NCBI GenBank assembly: GCA_037039925.1
Contig: JAXRKP010000336.1
Coordinates: forward strand, 147,001 to 211,000
DNA length: 64,000 nt
Reading direction: 5' to 3'
Source of the DNA: Doris montereyensis
Taxonomy: Eukaryota; Mollusca; Gastropoda; Nudibranchia; Dorididae
Each line of letters opens with the position of its first letter. Position 1 is the first letter of the stretch. Both the position numbers and the translations under genes were made by a program. A model generated the notes under the pieces. That model saw only the letters and a list, made by a program, of their open reading frames with translations. It had not been told where the DNA came from and made no database searches. Shown here in pieces: positions 1 to 64,000 of the stretch.

Positions 1-1220
1 TGAGAGGCAAAAATGGACTTAATGAACCATTACGTTTCTATTTCTCCTTCAATTTTCTATTTTGCTTCTTAGATCTCCTTCAATTTTCTACATCAGATGA
101 ATTCTTGTCCTCTTTATGTTCTCTTCTTCAGCAGCTCAGGTTTTCAACATTCATCGATTCACAGTAATGGAAAGATAATCCTTTCTTATAAAGGTGCCTC
201 CAATTCTTGTGTTAAATTTATATGTAAATATGTCCATAACCTTCTCTCTTTTTTTTTTTTTTATACCTTGTTTTATATTGTTATGGTAAAAGAACAACCT
301 ATTACTGTACTTTAAAAAACAGGGGGTGGGAGGTGGGGGGAAAAGAGAAAAAAATATGAGATTCATCACTTTAAAAAAAAAAAGGATGAGGGGATGGAGG
401 AAAAGAAACCATCTGAAGATGTAAGAATATCTGCCAAATGCAACAAAGTATAACGCAGAGGGAAAGAACCCCAGTCACTTACATGCATGCGATTAAGAAA
501 GAATAAAATAATAGAGAAGTGGGTGAAGAAGGGAGATGGAAGGTAAGGCAAAAAGAAGAAAGGGAATAAATAAAAAGATTTTTTGCTGTTGAGTGTTAAA
601 AAAAATATATGCATTTCAATAAATGAATTTACAAGGCACACACACATACACACACACACACACACACACAGAGATAGCCACAAAAAAATTCAAAATAAAA
701 AAAAAACAAATTTTCAATAAATCCATTTCTTTCATCACTAGCACATCAGCTTTGTTTCCATTCAAATGGAATAAACCCATTTCTAAGCTTTTCATGCAAT
801 GCCGCCTGTACTATAAGAGTGAGAAGGACGACAGATAATGATACTTTTTTTGGTAGCAGCATCTTCTCTTTGTAATTGTAAGATTTAACATCTAAAGTTG
901 GTTAATTCGCTCAACCCTAGGCGACCTAGGGTTCCATCTTGCCTCAGCCTCAGGTATTTAACCTCATTTCTTTTTCTTTTTCAACTCACAAGTCAGGAAG
1001 TTACAAGACTAGTGTTATTTACTGTCTATTCAAAAAGGTGCTCTACTTTCTTTCTCTTCTATTGCTATGCTTCATTTAACCCAACGAGTTATCCCAAACT
1101 AAAAGGAAATTTCCATACCAATTTTATCAGTGTTAGGGCTGAAGCGTAATGGAATTCATATTGTTAATATAGGCATTACGGTTGAGCGAGTTAACAGCCT
1201 GTGGCACCAGGGAAGACCCT
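1..1220. other. Left-edge intron sequence, no exon recognised
   Basis: AT-rich with short T and A runs. A donor-like GTAAGT on the minus strand at 472-483 has no coding-like segment upstream. Presumed intron of the KMT2-like gene, since its 3' half must lie further left. Confidence 0.5.
640..671 (+). repeat. (CA)n microsatellite
   Basis: Short ACAC run with one interruption; not related to the GA tracts. Confidence 0.9.
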
Positions 1221-1221
1221 G

Positions 1222-1539
1222 ATTTGATTTGATTTACACACATCGACAACTCAGGTGATATATCTTTGGGTTTCTGGTAGGATTTTAAAAATTTTGTCCG
1301 GACTGCCCTGTAAACAGCCAAGGGATCATTAACGAGCACAGTGTTGTGATCTGCACACAGGGACCTCCTTTTTATCCTCCGTCTCCAATGGGGCTAGGCG
1401 TCAATCCACCTACCGGAACCAGGGGGAAGATGTTACTTGAAAACAATCGAGAACTTTTGTCAACCGTTGGCGGGGTTCGAACTCACTACATCTTGGTTGA
1501 GAGGTTAACACCTTGCCTCTGAACTACTGAGTCCTCTTC
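1222..1539 (-). mobile_element. SINE family A (tRNA-derived), full copy
   Basis: On the minus strand: a tRNA-like head with AGAGGCAAGGTG and the B-box-like GGGTTCGAACCCC region, then an A/T-rich joint, a body with GTAGGTGGAT and CTAGCCCCATTGGAGACGG, GATCCCTTGGCTGTTTACAG-type sequence, and a tail ending TAAATCAAATCAAA. The anticodon region would read CAA if folded as a tRNA; the parent tRNA is not certain. Confidence 0.85.
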
Positions 1540-1553
1540 AGGGGAATAGAACA

Positions 1554-1605
1554 GCCACCATGACCAATTTTCCACCATGACCAATTTTCCACCATGACCA
1601 ATTTT
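1554..1605. repeat. 18-bp tandem repeat, three units
   Basis: CCACCATGACCAATTTT occurs three times in succession directly beside the family A copy at 1222-1539. Confidence 0.9.
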
Positions 1606-2346
1606 AACTTAAGAGGGGAAAAAAACTATAGATGTTATTTAAACACACCAAAATCAGTCTCTGTTTTTAAAAGAAATAATCGAAATATTAAAAAAAGCAG
1701 GTAACCAGAAGAAAAAAATCAAAGTTAGATCAAAATTAACAAAAGCAATAACTCAAGTTACCAAACAAAAAGGGATTCAAGCTTAATTAACGACACAATT
1801 TACACACAAGTCTTGGGGAAATTCAAAGAAATTAATATCTGTTTTGTTTTCTACTTATTAGGCCTTACATTTGAATTTCATCTTCCTCTTCATATGAATA
1901 ATCCCACTCCCCCACAACATTGCCATTACCTATTGCAACGAAACAGAAAAAATATTATTGCTGCCTGGCTATGGATTCTCACCTCTAGACCTGTAAGTAT
2001 CTTGTTTGAAATTCTTCCCAAAAATTAAATATTAATACAGCAAAAACAACCACCCAATCCCCCACCCTCCTAAAATAAAAATGACTCAGGAAAGATTGAC
2101 AGAAGAAATCACTAGCCTTATCACAAATAAATATTTAAAAACGCAGACTGCACTAGCCTTTAATACAAATATGATTGAGTAAATGGAGCCACATACAAAT
2201 TTTTAATGCAGCCGTGCGTTAGTAAATAGGTTATTAAATGTGCAAGTTTCTCAGAATGCAGGTATCCCTGACAAGGTGAATAACGTTAGCAAAGGCAGCT
2301 AAGCCAGAGTACAGGAGTGGCATGAAAGCACACAGAAGAAGAAAAA

Positions 2347-2402
2347 AGAGGGAGAGGGAGGGAGGGAGGGAGGGAGGGGGGGGGAGGAGGGAGAGAGAGA
2401 GG

Positions 2403-2490
<88 letters not shown>
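2347..2490 (+). repeat. (GA)n/(GGGA)n microsatellite
   Basis: Pure and interrupted GA with GGGA at its left. The reading frames across it are Arg-Glu or Ser-Leu dipeptide artefacts. Confidence 0.97.
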
Positions 2491-2495
<5 letters not shown>

Positions 2496-2893
2496 GGGGG
2501 TGGTTATACTTGAGTATGAAGCAAGCCAAAAAAAAGACTGAACAAAACAAAACATAGGATTATTTGAAATTAATACAGAGCAAGGTTTGGTGCAGGATGT
2601 GGGTTAAAAAAAATTAATAAAACAATAATAAAAATTGAAATAACCACCAAAAAACAAAATAACAAAACTAAAAACCAAAGGAAAAAAGCAACTAAAAAAA
2701 AACCCAAAAAACTTCTTCAAGTAAAATTCTTAAATTGTCAACGCAAAAGAAAGGAAAACTTTACCAAAACAAACAGGAAGAAAAAAAAGAAAAAAAGAAA
2801 CCCAAACAATTTTACAATTTAAAAAATAAAAAGCCAACGAGTAATGAGAACAGGGTGCATTATGGGATGGGATGAGGAGGGTGAGTCACTTAC

Positions 2894-58858
<55,965 letters not shown>

Positions 58859-58946
58859 CTGCAACAAAAATAACAAATGGGACTTGCTGAAAAAATGAGA
58901 GAGGATCGGGGCTCTAAGAGAGAAACAAAGAATTACAAAATATTAA

Positions 58947-59471
58947 CCCTTTCGTGGTTCAATTTCAGTCAGCTGAGCGCAAGATGAAAGTTTAAGTTCC
59001 TGCTGAGCCGCCTACCCAACTGTGTTTACATTTATTGGCCAGGATGATCGGTTTTGGGATTGTCAGACTAAAATGCTCACAGAAGTTTTATTTATGAAGA
59101 CAGATTTGGGACAGTTTCATATTGGTTAAAATATTGACAAAGTGTTAGCGTAACCAATGGTTAGGCACTGCCAGAAAGGTGTGTTGTTTTTATTATCGGA
59201 CTTGTCATTTTCTGTGTCCCTTCAAAGTTTTACTTTTGGGAAGAAAATCTCTGTGATATCAATAAAACAGACTAGACAATGAAGATTGTAGTAATATAGT
59301 AGTAAACAGGGTGCCGCAGACTGAAACAACCATCAGTACACAGTACAGGCCTACTATGGATCTAGTAAGGCTGTAAACAGCTGTGAATGGACCCTAAAAT
59401 AGGTCAGAGCAGGACGGATTAAAGTTTGGAAGGATGAGCGATCTTCGGGCCGGATTAAACACACGAAAGGG
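58947..59471. mobile_element. piggyBac-type MITE, 525 bp
   Basis: TTAA (58943-58946), terminal repeat CCCTTTCGTG, 505 bp without coding capacity, inverted CACGAAAGGG, TTAA (59472-59475). The intact TTAA duplication and CCC...GGG ends are typical of piggyBac-mobilised non-autonomous elements. Its ends differ from the 2.9-kb element at 27.5 kb, so that element is probably not its partner. Confidence 0.88.
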
Positions 59472-60689
59472 TTAACATGATGTCAATTGCATGAAATCCG
59501 AAAGAATGTCCAAGCAGTAAGAAAATCTTTTTAAATTTTTTTTGCAATACTATAGAAAGCAACAATACTGGTTTTGGGATTTATAAAATACAAAAACTGA
59601 ACTGGATGTACATGCAGTTAGGGACATGCTATATCCACCATAAAAATGTTTCATGTAAATAAGGAATATGCATATAACCTTTTGAGCCGGAATCAGTGGT
59701 TAATCAGTGGTATTCTTCGTTACAATATACTGAGTCACCGGATAACTAGCGTGGAAATCACTTCTAATATTTCTATGACCACATTTTCTAAATTTAACCA
59801 ACCAATCACATTGTCATCACTTCTAATACTTCTATGAACACATCTAAATTTAACCAACCAATCACAAAGTTTCATTATAATAACGTGACTAGAAGCTTTA
59901 TAAGAAAACATGGAAGCTTCCTTGTGTAACAGTGAAATAGTAATGATTCAATATGAATCAATCGACTTCTCTCGATCTTGGACCATCCACATGTAAACAT
60001 CAACAATCAGCCTTGTTTACGAATGAAGAAGTGCTTAGAAAGTTTGAATTATCTGACTGCGCCAAAGCTCATTATTTTTATCCTGATAGTGACTTGGAAA
60101 GAGTGATAGATCTACATCTAGATCAGAATTTAGATGAGGATATTGCTGTTTTTCCAAGCTAGGGCATATCACAGGACTTACGATAGATGGGGATATAGAG
60201 AACCTACTGATGTAGATCTAGGCAAAGGATGGACATTGGCGATAAAATAAAGAAAAGATGTCATCCTGTGGTGTTTGAGTTTGAACCATAAAACGTGCCT
60301 TGTTTGTTTGCCCCAAACTGCTTTCTTGAATCATTTGAAATCTTTAAGGAACTAGGTGAGGAGAATTTTTAGCCTCAGGAGGTCATGATTCAAAGGGCTA
60401 ATATAAAAGAGAGAAAAAAGTGACATCATGACGATATTCTACAAATAACCACTAAAACACCAAGGTTATTAAATTCATTTACTTTGTACATGAAAGAAAG
60501 TTGTTTTTTCTCTTTTGCACTACAATGTGTCAGGCCATTACATTTTAAATTATAACGATTGATAAAATTACACTTAGACACATCTATTAATTGCTATGCC
60601 TTTGAGGAAATCATTTTTAAGCCCTCCTGTAAAATTTGTATTGCGTTATCGGGAGACAAAGAGCAGAAATGTAAAAGTGAAACATTTGA

Positions 60690-60867
60690 AAACATATTCA
60701 GTATAGTTATCCCTCTTGCGGCATAGGCCATCAATAAGAGCCCTCAAGCGATCCCCGTCCTGTGCTATCTTTTCTACCTCCCTCCAAGACATCCGAAGGC
60801 CTTTCAGCTCCCAATAGTGAGTATAGATACTTGTTGAGGCTGATGAAACTAATTCTAAACCGTACAA
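60690..60867 (-). mobile_element. Probable LINE C-terminal fragment
   Basis: Codes LRMSWREVEKIAQDGDRLRA and LIDGLCRKRDN, resembling the W-rich end (SWxxVxxxAxDRxxWRxLV) common in RTE-like LINE proteins. Too short to assign. Confidence 0.5.
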
Positions 60868-61548
60868 TGATAATAATAATAATAAAAAGAAGAAGAAGAA
60901 GAAAGAAGATAAGAAAAGTAAAAAAAGGGGCTACCATATCAAGTCATGAAAATTGTGCTCTCACCTTCCATCTACTGGCCTTGCTCAAGCTCTTCAATAG
61001 ACCAAGGGGTTAATCCTTGATCCGCAGTAAAGTGACAGAAATAATTTATCTTTCTTCAAAATGTCAAGAGATATTTCTTATTGCATCGATGGCCTGCAAC
61101 GACTCGGAGAGTGAGATGTAAAATCCGTCACAGCCATTGCGATACAAGGGATACATCTGAAATAAAAGCAAAGTTGGCCTTAGAAACAAATGAAAAAAAA
61201 AATGGCTGGAGAAAGAAACCACAAACATAAACAAAACAAAATGAGAAATAACTTTTCAACACATAGTAAATAATGGTAATGAACTTTTTGATCCTACTGC
61301 TCACACACACAATGGTAATGTAATGGTCAAGGTGATTTTTATCAATACAGAGCTTGCCATAACTAAAATAAAAATGATTTCCCCTACATACAATATTTTC
61401 TGTGAACCTGACAATTAGGCCACAGTTTGCAACATTTCTTCGAGCTTGTGGTTCTTATTTCAAAACAATAAAGTTATCTGTCTACAAAATTGCTATTTTT
61501 ACTCAATTTCAAACCGCAACAGGGTAAAAGAGAAAAGATGAAAGGTAG

Positions 61549-61551
<3 letters not shown>

Positions 61552-61631
<80 letters not shown>
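61552..61631 (+). repeat. (GA)n microsatellite
   Basis: 40 uninterrupted GA units. Confidence 0.98.
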
Positions 61632-61635
<4 letters not shown>

Positions 61636-64000
61636 GTTTATTATGCGTTTAAATTTTATCATAACACATCATGATGCACTTTAAGTGCATTTAATGATTA
61701 CCTGAGAAAAGGGTCCTTATGCCCACAGTTAAAAAAAATAAAAATAATACTTTGCACCAGACAGTTTTTTTTTATTATGTCTCGGATATTGAATACTTTC
61801 GAGACACCACAGATTTTGTGAAACAAATTAGGGAAATGTATTTCGAGAAAGATAGCGTTAAAATTCCTGTCTTGATTATTTCTTACATTGGAATATCTTT
61901 GTTGCATCGTAACAAGGTTAATTTTGTTATTTGCATTTAATATGAAAACACTTTAAATGCCAGTGTTTACATTATATCAGAGCTAGATCAATGACAACAT
62001 ATTCATTAGAGTATTAGTTTGTGGAAACACTATATAGTATGTTAAAACTTCAAAGTAAAGAAGTAAAGTGATAAGATTTCTGCTACTCTCTCATTATGCC
62101 CAAATATTGCCTCAGATATAATTGTATTCACGCCCACTACCCATGGTATGGGACAGAGAGTGCTTAAGATTTTGATACAATGCGATATGATAGGGCTTGT
62201 GTAGAATAATCGCCTTTCATGCCACGTTGAATGATGATTCTAAAGCATGGCTACTGGATTATTTTTCTCTCTAAAGATGTTTCACCTGAAACTCTCAAAC
62301 AAACAAACTTTTATGCTATTTAGAAATATAACTGAGTTATATCCCTGCAAAACATAATTTAGAAAGGAATAAATTAACTTTGCAAATCTGGTTCAACCAC
62401 ATATTCAATGTCTGAGATGTTTTCCACCTTCCTAGACCTCTAGCTCGTGTAAAATTTGTCAACATACAACTTAAACATCACATAAAACATGATAAAAAAA
62501 CAAAAACAAGGCATGCAATGAAAGACAATTATAAGGAAAACATAAAAACTCAGACCTCAAGATCTCACATAAATGTAAACAGCAATAATAAGGAAAAAAG
62601 AGCAAGTCACAATATAATATATTTTAAGACATTTGGCCCTTACATTATAGAAAGGTACAAAGATCGTTTTCACTTTTCAATAATTGCTACATTGCTGGCA
62701 GATGCTGAAGTCTGGGATTACTTTTGATTTACAAGAGTAAACAGGACCCTTGTAATGACAGCTAACACCAATTGGCCCTGAGATTGAGAAATGTTGCTTT
62801 GAAGTAAAATTTCCATTCCATGTTACTTTCATCCTTTGACCCACTTCCTTTCTTCAGTTTCTCCCCCACAAAAAATCAACTACGCCCAACCTTTCATCTC
62901 GGAAGGACTCCCAGTCTGGCACACATTATTGTCACTATCATCATCACTGACCCTCGCCCCCCATACGAGGCAAGGTTACCCCCCCTCCCCCGACAGCTCA
63001 TTCTAACGATGATCAGACTGTTGTGTGCCCGGCTATAATGTGAGTCATTCCTTCACCTCAAATTTATCCCGCAAGACTTTAAGAGTAAGGATACAGGCAT
63101 GCCAAGAAACATCAGAGAAACAGCTTATAAGACCATAGTGCGATCTCAATAAGAGTACTGTGCTGCTGTATGGGAGGAAGGACTTCCATAGTCGGGGTAC
63201 CACCGAGGGACATAATAAAGAGGGTTTATTTTGAAGGGGTGATATAAAAAATTGGGGCCTGGTTTTTGTGGGGGATAAAGAAAGTATAAAATAAAGAAGT
63301 AATGGGAGGAGCTACGTTCAATGTGGATCAATCAGAGATGGTGTGACAGTACTGCGACAACATATGGAACTAAAGACTGGGACGACAACGGCTAGTTCAA
63401 TGAGTGAAGAGAGACTGACTGATTGATGAACACAATCAGTTCAAATGTGACAATGACAAAGGAACGGACTGAGACGTTATCGTTAATCGGACATGTAGTT
63501 CGAGGTAGCACTGAACTATGGAGACATGTTACCAGGAGGAGCGAGTGTCTCGTTTATATATATGTGAGCATTTTTCGTAAACGTTTTACCAATCCATGTT
63601 ACCTAATTTGCATAAAAGTGTGCAGTTTGTGTCAGGAATTGATACCGCTGGTATTTCCCTCTTTTTAATAAGTCCCTTTTCACCTTAAGGTAGGGAGGTC
63701 AATGACCTTTTATTTTATTTTCTTCAAGTCTTTGTGAAAGAGGATTGTTCAAAGAAAATTTGCCCAGGTCTAAAAAAAATAAAATCTTTTGCAGTGATCA
63801 TGTGAGGCAGGGTTCAAATTTTCGTTATTGTGTAACAATTGTGGTCTACAAATGAATGCACAGTAAGAGTTGAAAAAAAAACCGGTTGAAAAATACATTG
63901 AAAGCGCTGTTTTATGATCTGGAGTGAAAGAAAACGTATTCCTACGGCCATTTATCCTGTAAAAGACCAAGAAAATTCACAGGTAAGTTTAAATGAGAGT

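Larger units (their letters stand above)
59472..64000. other. Right flank: no exon, promoter or start identified
   Basis: Apart from a LINE fragment (60690-60867) and a GA tract, I see no convincing exon. Donor-like sites on the minus strand at about 60173, 60963 and 61706 lack an upstream segment that is open in the required phase. The missing 5' exon(s) of the gene may be here or beyond 64 kb. Confidence 0.4.

Noticed and set aside
484..600. Additional exon near the left edge (GTAAGT donor at 472-483 minus)
   Set aside because: The segment upstream is T-rich and not coding-like; no match to the family.
59953..60162. 70-codon plus-strand frame (MNQSTSLDLGPSTC...)
   Set aside because: No domain recognised, no splice or promoter signal, length expected by chance; a decayed transposon remnant is possible but not supported.
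60175..60260. Upstream exon with donor at 60173
   Set aside because: The only phase that would fit exon 1 (one trailing base) contains a stop.

Overview
This is eukaryotic, probably lophotrochozoan and most likely molluscan (gastropod-like) nuclear DNA. It is AT-rich and intron-dense, and full of long (GA)n tracts, tRNA-derived SINEs, an APE-type non-LTR retrotransposon and piggyBac-type DNA transposons. There is no operon structure and no bacterial signal. The organism call is inference.

One host gene fills the window. Reading the minus strand from about 58.9 kb down to 2.9 kb, I can place 39 exons that together encode the N-terminal and middle part of a KMT2C/KMT2D (MLL3/MLL4, Drosophila Lpt/Cmi plus trr) histone H3K4 methyltransferase. 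In transcript order they encode a Ser-rich stretch and AT hooks (58.9-56.6 kb); an extended PHD (54.1-49.4 kb); a first PHD triplet (48.7-44.6 kb); a basic and poly-His linker (44.3-41.5 kb); a second PHD triplet (41.7-35.2 kb); a Pro-rich and basic linker (34.5-25.1 kb); an HMG box (24.6-23.1 kb); and a Gln/Pro-rich region with DPYxxP...TPRP motifs typical of this family (13.6-2.9 kb). The FYRN/FYRC and SET domains must lie beyond the left edge. The first exon(s) and promoter are not recognised and probably lie right of 58.9 kb or outside the window. Splice phases agree at almost every junction. Nine exons carry one- or two-base indels, mostly in homopolymers, whose reversal restores both frame and homology. 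I read these as assembly errors rather than gene death.

The introns hold the accessory material. There are two SINE families that share a 3' tail, and a third tRNA-derived SINE. Two large minisatellites (13.8-15.4 kb and 20.3-21.1 kb) grew out of the head of the same SINE family. A 2.9-kb piggyBac element with a broken transposase and 18-bp palindromes sits at 27.5-30.4 kb. A 0.5-kb piggyBac-type MITE lies at 58.9-59.5 kb and a Tigger/pogo-like element at 54.3-55.3 kb. Two damaged copies of one LINE lie at 36.1-39.0 kb (+) and 10.9-12.4 kb (-).

The most unusual structure is a 43-bp tandem array at 44.78-45.09 kb. Each unit contains the complete 3' splice site of the exon that finishes PHD3, so the gene carries at least seven near-identical acceptors in a row.
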